Shown here piece by piece: positions 39,175-47,529 of a stretch of DNA of 64,000 bases. Position 1 is the first letter of the stretch; each line of letters begins with the position of its first letter. This stretch comes from Streptomyces cyaneus (GTDB taxonomy: Bacteria > Actinomycetota > Actinomycetes > Streptomycetales > Streptomycetaceae): NCBI RefSeq assembly GCF_004028635.1, contig NZ_RQJW01000003.1, forward strand, positions 1,364,001-1,428,000, read 5' to 3'. A model generated the notes under the pieces. The model was given only the letters and a program-made list of their open reading frames with translations. It ran no database searches and was not told where the DNA came from. The position numbers and the translations under genes were made by a program.

Positions 39175-41028
39175 CTAGTGGAGGGCGGAATCGGCCGTCG
39201 TCACAACGGTGCCGACGACGGCGGACACGGGGGCCGACGCTTCGGCCGGAAGGGTCACGACGACATCGACCGGGGTGGCGGGCTCGGCCCGGCCACCGGA
39301 GTGAGAGCCGGAATCGGAGCCGGAGCCAGAGCCGGAATCGGAGCCGAAATCGTCCTGGACGTAGCGCGTCTCGTATCGCGGCTCCGGATCCTCCTGCGGG
39401 GAGTCGGCCTCGGGTCGCTCGGGAGCGTCGGCGTCCGGGGAGTCGGACTCGGGCTCTACGGGCGGGCCACCCTCCCCCTTCTCGTCCCGCTTCCCCTCCT
39501 TCGCCCCGGGCTCGGCCTTGCGTACGTCCGCCAGGCCGCCGTCGAGCATCCAGCGCTGCGCCTCGGAACCGTCCCGTTCGGTGACGACCACGCGCTCGCC
39601 CTTGCCGCACGCGACCGCCAGCCCTTCGGACCGGCGCAGCAGGAGCTCCCCGTGGACGGTGAGGTCGTAGCTCACCTCGCCGGCGTGTGCGAGGCAGTTC
39701 GCCAGGACGACCGTGCCCGTGTCGGGGTCGGAGTCGAGGCAGAGGGTGGGGACGGCGGCGCTGCGCAGGAGACCGTTGTCCTGGTACGACCACTGCTGCG
39801 ACGCGGCGGACGAGCACGACGCCAGCTCGGCTCGGGTGCCGCTGCGGACCTTGCCGTCGCGGAGGTCGAGGCACAGGCCGCGGTCGAGGTTGCGGAGCCT
39901 GCCCTGGGCGATCGCGACGGGTTCCTCGGCCGAGGCGGCCGACGGTGACCCGCCGGAGGAGGGCGAGGGCGGGGAGACGGCGCCGGGGTGGACGGTCTGA
40001 CCGCTGGGCGCGCCCCAGGTGGCCCCCGGGTCCGGCGCCCCGTTCTCCTCGGACCAGCCCTTGACGGTGAGCACGGTCACGAGCAGGGCCAGGGAGGTCA
40101 CAGCGACGCCCACCGCGACGGCCTTCGCGCGTCCGCGCGGCGGGGCGGGAGGCGCCGGGCGGTGCCGTCCGCCCCGGCGCGGGCGGGCGTCCGGCGCCGA
40201 TCCGGAGCCGCCTCGCCCGGGCCTGGAGTCGAGATAGCGCCGGGCGCCCCAGCCGAGCACGGTTTCGGCGAGGAGCACTTCGAGGCCGCCCTCGAAATGG
40301 CTGAGCTGTTCTGCGGCGTGGCGGCAGTAACGGCACTCCGTCAGATGCTGCTGGACATCGGGCAGCAGGCCGCCGCCCCGGCGAATGGGGACGTCGAGGA
40401 GACGGTTGTAGTAGCGGCATTCCCGGGTGGGCGCGAGTTCGCGGTGGGCGCGGACACAACCCTGCCGGAATTGCTCCCGCACTCCCTCCAGCGCCGCCGA
40501 CGCGGTGCCCGCGTCCACTCCCAGCAGACCGGCGGGTATGGTTATCGGTTCCGCCTCGACCTCGGTGTGCCACAGGAGGCATTGCGAGGCCCCCGACAGA
40601 GCCCGAAATGCACGCTCGGCGATTTGCCGCCTTTCGGGCGTCACGGACCGTGCGGCGCGCAGCCCGCGCCCTCCGGTCGGTTTGCCGAGTTCCGGCAACA
40701 GGGCGGAAATTCCGTCGTCGGCGGCCCACTCCCTGACCAGGTCCCGTACGGCGGCGAGGAGTTGGGGGCGCAGCGCGCCGGCGGCCGGCCTGCCGAGCAC
40801 GCGATGGAAGGCCGCGGCGGCCACCATGGAGGCCGAACTTGCCGTGGACGCCAGGCAGATGGCCGCGTAGTCGTACGTAGCGCGCCAGTGCCGGGCCATC
40901 AGCAGGGGGACGGTGTGGGGATCCGTCCCGGCCCGTCCCGGACTCGCGAGGAGATCGCGGTCGGACTCTCCGGGGCTCACCCCGGGCCGGGGCGGGTACG
41001 GCGGTCGTGGGGGGTAGGGGGATTGCAC
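39175..41028 (-). CDS. Sigma-factor-like / zinc-finger / transmembrane / ricin-lectin fusion protein
   Basis: The protein is 617 residues with an unusual order. Residues about 40-220 resemble ECF sigma regions 2 and 4 (LMARHWRATYDYAAICLA; SGASQCLLWHTEVEAEPITI). A zinc-finger-like HLTECRYCRHAAEQL (HxxxCxxC as in anti-sigma factors) follows near 240. Then come a basic proline-rich linker, a membrane span (VAVGVAVTSLALLVTVLTV, about 310-328) and an outer ricin-B-like lectin region (RGLCLDLRDG, PTLCLDSD). An acidic Ser/Gly/Asp-rich tail ends it. GTG at 41028 follows AAGGAA. It could be a membrane-anchored regulator that senses a glycan; this is inference. No separate sigma factor is adjacent. Confidence 0.75.
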   Translation of the reverse strand: MQSPYPPRPPYPPRPGVSPGESDRDLLASPGRAGTDPHTVPLLMARHWRATYDYAAICLASTASSASMVAAAAFHRVLGRPAAGALRPQLLAAVRDLVREWAADDGISALLPELGKPTGGRGLRAARSVTPERRQIAERAFRALSGASQCLLWHTEVEAEPITIPAGLLGVDAGTASAALEGVREQFRQGCVRAHRELAPTRECRYYNRLLDVPIRRGGGLLPDVQQHLTECRYCRHAAEQLSHFEGGLEVLLAETVLGWGARRYLDSRPGRGGSGSAPDARPRRGGRHRPAPPAPPRGRAKAVAVGVAVTSLALLVTVLTVKGWSEENGAPDPGATWGAPSGQTVHPGAVSPPSPSSGGSPSAASAEEPVAIAQGRLRNLDRGLCLDLRDGKVRSGTRAELASCSSAASQQWSYQDNGLLRSAAVPTLCLDSDPDTGTVVLANCLAHAGEVSYDLTVHGELLLRRSEGLAVACGKGERVVVTERDGSEAQRWMLDGGLADVRKAEPGAKEGKRDEKGEGGPPVEPESDSPDADAPERPEADSPQEDPEPRYETRYVQDDFGSDSGSGSGSDSGSHSGGRAEPATPVDVVVTLPAEASAPVSAVVGTVVTTADSALH

Positions 41029-41186
41029 TGAACCATTTCCTTCCCAGCCGCAGGACGGCATGCGGAATACACGTCCGTCGGAAAAGCAGGTGCCTGATTG
41101 GTGCATACCTGGGCCGCGTCACCTAAGGACCGGCTATCGGGTCGCTCACTTTCGCACAAGCAACGCACAAGAAACAAGAAGTCCGA

Positions 41187-41384
41187 GTGACCAACATTCA
41201 AAAACCGGCGAATTCCGAAGGGTTACCGGCGGTATCAGCACCAGCTTTCGATACCGCCACCGAACAGGGCGCCAAGTTGTGTGCAGCCAAAGACCATCGG
41301 TCCACGGAATCTTCAACTCCGCATGCTGCACAGCAAGCTCCGAGGTTTCTCTCGGCGTGCTCTCATCCCCGTGCACCAGCATGA
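41187..41384 (+). CDS. Doubtful small ORF upstream of galU in an atypical low-GC segment
   Basis: A 65-codon GTG frame ends in a four-base ATGA overlap with galU, which looks like translational coupling. However, its third codon positions are only about half G/C, unlike real genes here (about 90 percent), and it contains a rare TTA leucine codon at codon 13. The protein has no recognisable features. The surrounding 352 bases (41029-41380) hold no other gene. It may be a leader region or foreign DNA, not a gene. Confidence 0.25.
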   Translation: MTNIQKPANSEGLPAVSAPAFDTATEQGAKLCAAKDHRSTESSTPHAAQQAPRFLSACSHPRAPA

Positions 41385-42358
41385 GCCGCATGATCGTCCC
41401 CCACACGACACCCACCCCTGATTCGGACGGCGCGCCCCGTGCCACCCGGACGGTCCGCAAGGCGGTCGTCCCGGCCGCGGGCCTCGGCACCCGGTTTCTG
41501 CCCGCGACGAAGGCGACGCCCAAGGAGATGCTGCCGGTCGTCGACAAGCCGGCCATCCAGTACGTCGTCGAGGAGGCCGCGGCGGCCGGGCTCGACGACG
41601 TGCTGATGATCACCGGCCGGCACAAGCGGGCCATCGAGGACCACTTCGACAACGCCTTCGAGCTGGAGCAGGCACTCACCGCCAAGGGCGACACAGTACG
41701 GCTGGACGCGGTGCGCGACCCGGCCCGGCTCGGCGACATCCACCACATCCGCCAGGGCGACCCGCTCGGCCTCGGCCACGCGGTGCTGTGCGCCCGTCAT
41801 CACGTCGGCGACCAGCCGTTCGCCGTTCTCCTGGGCGACGACCTCATCGACCCGCGCGAGACCCTGCTCAGCCGGATGCTGGAGGTCCGCGACCAGTACG
41901 GGGGCAGCGTGGTCGCACTCATGGAGGTCCCGCCGGAACAGATCCACCTCTACGGCTGCGCGGCCGTCGAACCGTCCGGCGAGGACGGCGTGGTCCGCGT
42001 CACCGGCCTGGTGGAGAAGCCGTCGCGCGAGAACGCGCCGAGCCGCTACGCGGTCATCGGCCGCTATGTCCTCGACCCGGCCGTCTTCGGTGTCCTGGAG
42101 CGCACCCCGCCCGGCCGCGGCGGCGAGATCCAGCTCACTGACGCCCTCCAGGAACTGGCGACGGGCGGAACGGTTCACGGAGTCGTCTTCGACGGGCTGC
42201 GCTACGACACCGGCGACAGGGCGGACTATCTGCGCACGGTGGTACGGCTGGCGTGCGCCCGGGACGACCTGGGGCCGGAGTTCGTGGCCTGGCTTAAGGA
42301 GTTCGTGGCAGGACTGGAGGAGGACGGCGGGCAGGAGCGCAACCGGCTCGCCGCTTGA
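41381..42358 (+). CDS. galU: UTP-glucose-1-phosphate uridylyltransferase
   Basis: This 325-residue nucleotidyltransferase contains AVVPAAGLGTRFLPATKATP (nucleotide-binding G-x-G-T-R with catalytic Lys), then EMLPVVDKPAIQYVVEEA, LLGDDLIDP and GEIQLTDALQEL. These are the GalU signatures. It makes UDP-glucose for cell-wall and polysaccharide synthesis. ATG at 41381 or 41390 begins the protein, about 20 residues before the conserved core; no strong ribosome site is seen. A textbook hairpin terminator follows. The 352-base upstream region is of atypical composition. Confidence 0.95.
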   Translation: MSRMIVPHTTPTPDSDGAPRATRTVRKAVVPAAGLGTRFLPATKATPKEMLPVVDKPAIQYVVEEAAAAGLDDVLMITGRHKRAIEDHFDNAFELEQALTAKGDTVRLDAVRDPARLGDIHHIRQGDPLGLGHAVLCARHHVGDQPFAVLLGDDLIDPRETLLSRMLEVRDQYGGSVVALMEVPPEQIHLYGCAAVEPSGEDGVVRVTGLVEKPSRENAPSRYAVIGRYVLDPAVFGVLERTPPGRGGEIQLTDALQELATGGTVHGVVFDGLRYDTGDRADYLRTVVRLACARDDLGPEFVAWLKEFVAGLEEDGGQERNRLAA

Positions 42359-42379
42359 GAGCTCGCGGCACCAAAGACA

Positions 42380-42405
42380 AAGGGGCCCCACACACGGGGC
42401 CCCTT
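42380..42405 (+). terminator. Hairpin terminator after galU
   Basis: AAGGGGCCCC and GGGGCCCCTT form a perfect 10-bp stem with an ACACAC loop, followed by TCTT. It may work for both galU and the convergent thioesterase gene. Confidence 0.85.
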
Positions 42406-42442
42406 CTTGCTGCCGGACGACCGGCTCAGCCGTACGGCTGGC

Positions 42443-42895
42443 TCAGCCGTTCGGCCGCAGGGTCCAGACGACGGTCATCTCCCCGGTCACAGCCCCGTCG
42501 CCGCGCTGGATCTCGATCGCCACGGGGAACTCGGGCCGCTCCCCCGCGTCCAGCTCCGCGACGACCTCGGCGGCCGGGCGGCCCAGCGTCGCGGTGGCGG
42601 TGACGGCGCCCATGGCGAGCTTCTTGTAGGAGATCTCGGCCCGCACGGCGAGCGGCACGGCGCGCGAGAGCTGGTCGCCGAACGCGGCCAGCACGATCGC
42701 GCCACTGGCGGACTCGCCGAGCGTGAACATCGCGCCGGCGTGCGGCCCGCCCACGTGGTTGTGGTACTCGCCCTGGTCCGGCAGAGCCACCACGGCCTTG
42801 TCCGGCGTGGTCTCCAGGAACTCGAGGTTCAGGGTCCGGGCCATCGGCACGGTGGCGGCGAGCATCTCGCCGATCGACATCTGGTCTGCGCTCAT
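42443..42895 (-). CDS. PaaI-like hotdog thioesterase (DUF4442 type)
   Basis: This 150-residue single hotdog-fold protein has the hotdog signature HVGGPHAGAMFTLGESASGA with the usual H-G near residue 50, then the beta sheet VPLAVRAEISYKKLAMGAV. Members hydrolyse acyl- or aryl-CoA thioesters. ATG at 42895 is used; ATG at 42904 is equally possible, and neither has a clear ribosome site. It is divergent from the MFS gene and convergent with galU. Confidence 0.85.
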   Translation of the reverse strand: MSADQMSIGEMLAATVPMARTLNLEFLETTPDKAVVALPDQGEYHNHVGGPHAGAMFTLGESASGAIVLAAFGDQLSRAVPLAVRAEISYKKLAMGAVTATATLGRPAAEVVAELDAGERPEFPVAIEIQRGDGAVTGEMTVVWTLRPNG

Positions 42896-43033
42896 GGCGG
42901 TCATGTTACCCGCGGGTAGGGTGCGGGAACAGGCCTGTGTGACGAGCGTCGTATCACTACCGGTCGAGCCACCGGTCGAGCCGGACCACCCGCGAGCCGG
43001 AGTGCTGCGCCCGGCCCGTGACCTGCAATTCGT

Positions 43034-43063
43034 TTGGCAGATCGAGGTCCGGACGGCGATAGT
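43034..43063 (+). promoter_or_regulatory. Leaderless promoter of the MFS transporter gene
   Basis: TTGGCA (43034-43039) and GATAGT (43058-43063) are 18 bases apart. The -10 ends six bases before the GTG at 43070, and there is no ribosome site, so the transcript probably begins at the start codon. Confidence 0.6.
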
Positions 43064-43069
43064 CGCCCG

Positions 43070-44371
43070 GTGACCTCCGCCCCCGAGCACCTCCGCCGTT
43101 CCCGCCGCCCCTCCTGGGCGGGCCGCAACTACAGCCTGCTGACCGCCTCGGCGTTCGTCACGAACCTCGGCAGTCACGGTGCGCTGATCGCCGCGGCGTT
43201 CGCGGTGCTGGAGGCGGGCGGCGACGGCGGCGACGTGGGTCTGGTGGCCGCCTCCCGCACCCTGCCCCTGGTGCTCTTCCTACTGATCGGCGGCGCCGTC
43301 GCGGACCGCCTCCCCCGACACCGGGTGATGGTCGCGGCCAACGCCCTCAACTGCCTCTCCCAGGCCGCCTTCGCCATGCTCATCCTCGGCGGGGAAGCGC
43401 AGCTGTGGCAGATGATGCTGCTCACCGCCCTCGGCGGCACCGGCCAGGCCTTCTTCAGCCCGGCGGCCGAGGGCATGCTGCTGTCGTCGGTCCAGGGGGA
43501 GCAGGCGAGCCGGGCGTTCGCGGTGTTCCGGATGGCGATGCAGGGGGCGGCGGTGGGCGGTGCCGCGCTCGGCGGTGCGATGGTGGCCGCGATCGGGCCG
43601 GGCTGGGTGCTGGCGGCGGACGCGGCGGCTTTCGCGGTCGCCGGGTCCCTGCGGGCTTTCCTCGACGTGAGTCACATTCCGCGGCGCACGCAGGGCGGCG
43701 GCATGCTCGCCGATCTCCGGGACGGCTGGCGGGAGTTCGCCGGGCGGCCGTGGCTGTGGGGCATCGTCGTCCAGTTCTCCATCGCGAACGCGGTCGTCGG
43801 CGCCGCCGACGCGGTCTACGGCCCGCTGGTCGCCCGGGACCATCTGGGCGGGGCGGGTCCGTGGGGCGTCGCCCTCGGTTTCTTCGGGGCGGGCACGGTC
43901 GCGGGGGCCCTGCTCATGACCCGTTGGAAGCCGCGGCGCCTGCTGCTCGCCGGCACCTTGTGCGTGTTCCCGCTCGCCCTCCCCTCCGCGGCGCTCGCCG
44001 TACCGGTGCCGATCACCGTGCTCTGCGCAGTGATGTTCCTGACCGGCGTGACGCTTGAGGTGTTCGGCGTCTCCTGGATGACCGCGCTCCATCAGGAGAT
44101 ACCGGAGGACAAGCTGTCCCGGGTCGCGGCGTACGACTGGTTCGGCTCGGTCGCCCTCGTCCCGCTGGCGACGGCCCTGGCGGGTCCGGCGGAGGCGGCG
44201 TTCGGGCGCACGTCGGCGCTGTGGGGCTGCGCCGCGCTGGTCGTGGTGGTCACGGCGGCGGTGCTGTGCGTACCGGACGTACGGAACCTACGACGTCGTA
44301 CCAAGCAGGTGAGCGCCGGAACCCGGCTCGACTCAGCCGATGCTGAAAGCCCCGTCGGGGGGCTCGGGTGA
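43070..44371 (+). CDS. MFS transporter (enterobactin-exporter-like, drug/H+ type)
   Basis: This 433-residue membrane protein has 10-12 spans. The MFS loop 2-3 motif appears as GGAVADRLPRHRVMVAANAL near residue 80, and FFSPAAEGMLLSSVQGEQ near 135 is typical of the EntS-like exporter group. The C-terminal tail is hydrophilic. It probably exports drugs or siderophore-like compounds; the substrate is unknown. Its last 39 bases overlap the end of the convergent spermidine-synthase-like gene. Confidence 0.88.
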   Translation: MTSAPEHLRRSRRPSWAGRNYSLLTASAFVTNLGSHGALIAAAFAVLEAGGDGGDVGLVAASRTLPLVLFLLIGGAVADRLPRHRVMVAANALNCLSQAAFAMLILGGEAQLWQMMLLTALGGTGQAFFSPAAEGMLLSSVQGEQASRAFAVFRMAMQGAAVGGAALGGAMVAAIGPGWVLAADAAAFAVAGSLRAFLDVSHIPRRTQGGGMLADLRDGWREFAGRPWLWGIVVQFSIANAVVGAADAVYGPLVARDHLGGAGPWGVALGFFGAGTVAGALLMTRWKPRRLLLAGTLCVFPLALPSAALAVPVPITVLCAVMFLTGVTLEVFGVSWMTALHQEIPEDKLSRVAAYDWFGSVALVPLATALAGPAEAAFGRTSALWGCAALVVVVTAAVLCVPDVRNLRRRTKQVSAGTRLDSADAESPVGGLG

Positions 44372-45178
44372 CGGTACGGCGTCCTCGTCCCGCACCGGCC
44401 GCGCGCCGCCGATGAACTGCCGCAGGGCGGGCCCGTGTTCGACGCGGGCCGGAAAGGCGTCGGAGGCGGTGAGCCGGGCCAGGGCGGGCGTGTCGAGGGG
44501 GTGGTGCGCGGCGACGAGCACCGCGTTTCCGAAGCGACGTCCTCGCAGCACGCCGGGCTCGGCGATCAGCACCAGTTCCTCGAACAGGGTGGCGTAGGTG
44601 GCGAGTTGGGAGCGCAGGAAGGTGAACGGCGCGGCATCGGCGAGGTTCGCCAGATACACGCCGCTCCCCCGCAGCACCCGCTCGACCTGACGCGCGTACT
44701 CGACCGACGTCAGATGCGCCGGCACCCGTGACCCGCCGAAGACATCGGCGACGAGCACGTCGGCCGAGTCGTCCGGGGCCGCCTCCAGCCAGTCCCGGGC
44801 GTCCCCGGCGTGCAACTGGATGCCGGCCCCGTCCGCAACCGGCAGATGCTCGACGACCAGTTCCGTCAGCCCTCGATCCGCCTCGACGACGTCCTGCCGC
44901 GAGCCGGGCCGGGTGGCCGCCACATACCGGGGCAGGGTGAGCGCCCCGCCCCCGAGGTGCAGCACGTCCAGCGCCTGCCCCGGCTCGGCGACGGTGTCGA
45001 GGACATGCCCGAGCCGCCGGGCGTACTCGAACTCCAAATACGTCGGCTCGTCGAGATCGACATACGACTGGGGCGCCCCGTCGACGGTGAGCAACCAGGC
45101 CCGCTTCCGATCGACGTCGGGCATCAGCTTGGCGGTGCCGTAGTCGACAGCGCGGGTGACAGGTATCGGATCGCTCAC
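44333..45178 (-). CDS. Spermidine-synthase-like SAM-binding protein
   Basis: This 281-residue Rossmann methyltransferase-like protein of the SpeE superfamily has SYVDLDEPTYLEFEYARRLG, then the motif I region LDVLHLGGGALTLPRYVAAT and the DARDWL and ADVFGG segments. Such short homologues lacking full polyamine-binding residues are widespread in actinomycetes. Their activity (polyamine synthesis or another aminopropyl/methyl transfer) is unproven. GTG at 45178. Its start is 116 bases from the tuf3 stop on the same strand, with a repeat element between. Its end overlaps the convergent MFS gene by 39 bases. Confidence 0.82.
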   Translation of the reverse strand: MSDPIPVTRAVDYGTAKLMPDVDRKRAWLLTVDGAPQSYVDLDEPTYLEFEYARRLGHVLDTVAEPGQALDVLHLGGGALTLPRYVAATRPGSRQDVVEADRGLTELVVEHLPVADGAGIQLHAGDARDWLEAAPDDSADVLVADVFGGSRVPAHLTSVEYARQVERVLRGSGVYLANLADAAPFTFLRSQLATYATLFEELVLIAEPGVLRGRRFGNAVLVAAHHPLDTPALARLTASDAFPARVEHGPALRQFIGGARPVRDEDAVPSPEPPDGAFSIG

Positions 45179-45219
45179 CTGCTCATTGTGCCGGGGAGCT
45201 CTCTACGAGGGGCACGGGA

Positions 45220-45259
45220 GCGCCCCTCAAGGGGCGCGGGGAACTGCGCGACCAGCCAC
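45220..45259 (+). repeat. Hairpin repeat element, copy 2
   Basis: GCGCCCC-TCAA-GGGGCGC is a perfect hairpin, followed by CGGGGAACTGCGCGACCAGC, nearly identical to the reverse strand of 36719-36758. It lies between tuf3 and the spermidine-synthase-like gene, just downstream of the tuf3 stop, and may act as its terminator. Confidence 0.85.
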
Positions 45260-45294
45260 GACGGCCCCGCAGTCCCCCACGCACCGCACCACCC

Positions 45295-46464
45295 TCACAC
45301 GACGGCGGTCACGGTCCCCGCGCCCACGGTCCTGCCACCCTCACGGATGGCAAATCCGAGCCCGGGCTCCAAAGGCACCTCACGCCCCAGCTCAACGGTC
45401 ATCGTGACCGTCTCCCCGGGCCGCGCGACAGCCACCTCACCAAGGTCGATGTCACCCACCACATCCGCCGTGCGGATGTAGAACTGCGGCCGATACCCCG
45501 TGGCGACCGGCGTCGTACGCCCACCCTCACGAGCCGAGAGCACATACACCTGCGCCGAGAACCGACTCCGAGGCACCACACTCCCCGGCGCCGCGACCAC
45601 ATGCCCCCGCCGCACGGCATCCCGCGGAACCCCCCGCAGCAGCAACGCCACGTTGTCCCCGGCCTGCGCCTCGTCCATAGGCTTGCCGAAGGTCTCCAGC
45701 CCTGTGACCACGGTCTCGACGTCGGCCCCGAGCACTTCGACCCGGTCTCCGACCCGCACGGTGCCCCGCTCGACAGCCCCGGTGACGACCGTCCCTCGCC
45801 CGGTGATGGTGAGCACGTTCTCCACGGGCAGCAGGAACGGCGCGTCCACATACCGCTCCGGCATCGGAACGTACGTGTCCACCGCGTCGAGCAGCGCCTC
45901 GATCGACGCCGTCCACTTCGGGTCCCCCTCCAGGGCCTTCAGCCCCGAGACCCGTACGACGGGCGCGGCGTCGCCGCCGTAGCCGTGCTCGCTGAGCAGG
46001 TCGCGGACCTCCAGCTCGACGAGGTCGATGAGCTCCTCGTCACCCGCGTCGGCCTTGTTGAGGGCGACGACGATGTGGTCGACGCCCACCTGCCGGGCGA
46101 GCAGCACGTGTTCGGCGGTCTGCGGCATGATCCCGTCGAGCGCGGAGACGACGAGGATCGCCCCGTCGAGCTGCGCGGCGCCGGTGACCATGTTCTTGAC
46201 GTAGTCGGCGTGGCCCGGCATGTCGACGTGCGCGTAGTGCCGGGTGTCGGTCTCGTACTCGACGTGCGCGATGTTGATGGTGATGCCGCGCGCGGCCTCC
46301 TCCGGCGCCCGGTCGATGCGGTCGAAGGGGACGAACGTAGAGGATCCGCGCTCGGCGAGGACCTTGGTGATGGCGGCGGTCAACGTGGTCTTGCCGTGGT
46401 CGACATGGCCCATCGTGCCGATGTTCAGATGCGGTTTGGTGCGTACGTATGCCGTCTTGGACAT
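45295..46464 (-). CDS. tuf3: Elongation factor Tu, divergent third copy
   Basis: This complete 389-residue EF-Tu has all GTPase boxes: GHVDHGKT (19-26), DMPGHADY (81-88), NKAD (136-139) and SGLK near 174. It differs from the main housekeeping EF-Tu at many positions, for example DMPGH for the usual DCPGH at residue 82. It stands alone, not in a ribosomal operon, as do the tuf3 genes of Streptomyces coelicolor and S. ramocissimus, whose transcription responds to stringent conditions. GAGG lies seven bases before the ATG. Likely a stress- or stage-specific translation factor. Confidence 0.93.
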   Translation of the reverse strand: MSKTAYVRTKPHLNIGTMGHVDHGKTTLTAAITKVLAERGSSTFVPFDRIDRAPEEAARGITINIAHVEYETDTRHYAHVDMPGHADYVKNMVTGAAQLDGAILVVSALDGIMPQTAEHVLLARQVGVDHIVVALNKADAGDEELIDLVELEVRDLLSEHGYGGDAAPVVRVSGLKALEGDPKWTASIEALLDAVDTYVPMPERYVDAPFLLPVENVLTITGRGTVVTGAVERGTVRVGDRVEVLGADVETVVTGLETFGKPMDEAQAGDNVALLLRGVPRDAVRRGHVVAAPGSVVPRSRFSAQVYVLSAREGGRTTPVATGYRPQFYIRTADVVGDIDLGEVAVARPGETVTMTVELGREVPLEPGLGFAIREGGRTVGAGTVTAVV

Positions 46465-46757
46465 GGCTGTACCTCGAAGTCTCTACAGAAGTCTCGGCGA
46501 AGGAGATGGGGACCCCAAGGACTTGCCGACCCTCCCCCTGCGGGGTCCGCCGGACTGTCCGGAGAGGGTCAGCTTCGGGCGCCGTCGACTGCGGCCAGGA
46601 AGACCGGAACGGCAGCCTTCGGAGCATCCGCGACTGCGGATGCTGCGAGGACGAAGGCGTGCCGGAACATGAGGTCGATCATCGTCGACGCTTTGCCCGA
46701 CGTCGAATGGTTTTTCGCGGTACGGGACTTGCGGCACGGGACGTGCGGCACGGGGCT
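46465..46757 (-). other. Upstream region of tuf3
   Basis: This 293-base gap contains the tuf3 promoter and leader. A perfect hairpin GCATCCGC-GACT-GCGGATGC lies at 46624-46643, and GGACCCC/GGGGTCC inverted arms lie close to the gene. A short frame from ATG 46679 leftwards encodes 36 residues without a clear ribosome site. No firm promoter can be named. Confidence 0.45.
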
Positions 46758-47480
46758 TCAGGCGCCGATGTTCTTCAGCGCCTCCCGCACCGACAGCGGC
46801 GCGAACCGCCCCCGCTCCCGCTCCAGAAAGGCCCGTACGGCGTCCGGGTCGCTCTTGGCGTACTCGCGCAGGCACCAGCCGATCGCCTTGCGGATGAAGA
46901 AGTCGGGGTGCCCGGACTGGCGCAGGCAGTAGGTGAAGAGGCGTTCGGCGTCGGTGCTTTCCTTGTAGCGCAGCTGGTGGAGAAGGGCCGTGCGAGCCAC
47001 CCACAGGTCGTCGTCGACGATCCAGGCGTCCATGTCCGCGGTGAGCTTCGGGTCGGCCGCGACCAGCCCGCCGACGACGTGCGCGGCGAGCGCGTCGACG
47101 GTGTCCCACCAGGGGACTGTGGTGACGAGGTGCCGGGTCACCGGCAGGAAGCCGGAGGAACAGCGCCGCACGTGGCGGCGCAGATAGTCGACGGCGAAGT
47201 AGTGGTACTCGCGCTCGGGCAACTGCCAGCAGCGCAGCGCGATGGCGGTGCAGTCGGTCTCGTCGGGGCGCGCGGTGCCCTCGAGGACGGTGCGGGACAG
47301 GGCGCGGCGCTCGGGTGTGGGGATGCCGAGGAACGGGGCCACGTCCTTCATGTACGCCTGAGCGGTGGCGGCCCGCTCCGGGTCCGCCGCGGCGGCGTAC
47401 GCGGCGGTGAGCCGCTCCAGGACCGAGTCGGCGAGAACGCTGCGGGGAACTTCCCACGTTCCCGCACCTGTGACGCGCAT
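46758..47480 (-). CDS. DNA alkylation repair protein (AlkD-like HEAT-repeat glycosylase)
   Basis: This 240-residue all-helical protein has the AlkD fold: ERLTAAYAAAADPERAATAQ, then FLGIPTPERRALSRTVLEG (the FGV/FGI-like segment), WWDTVDALAAHVVGGL and HPDFFIRKAIGWCLREYAKS. The W-D and R-K-A-I-G-W residues correspond to the DNA-facing groove used to remove bulky alkylated purines. ATG at 47480 is used; ATG at 47492 is possible. It is divergent from the TVP38 gene. Confidence 0.9.
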   Translation of the reverse strand: MRVTGAGTWEVPRSVLADSVLERLTAAYAAAADPERAATAQAYMKDVAPFLGIPTPERRALSRTVLEGTARPDETDCTAIALRCWQLPEREYHYFAVDYLRRHVRRCSSGFLPVTRHLVTTVPWWDTVDALAAHVVGGLVAADPKLTADMDAWIVDDDLWVARTALLHQLRYKESTDAERLFTYCLRQSGHPDFFIRKAIGWCLREYAKSDPDAVRAFLERERGRFAPLSVREALKNIGA

Positions 47481-47529
47481 GAGACGAACCATACGGCGAT
47501 CACACATCTTCGTCGGTTACTGTCGCCGA

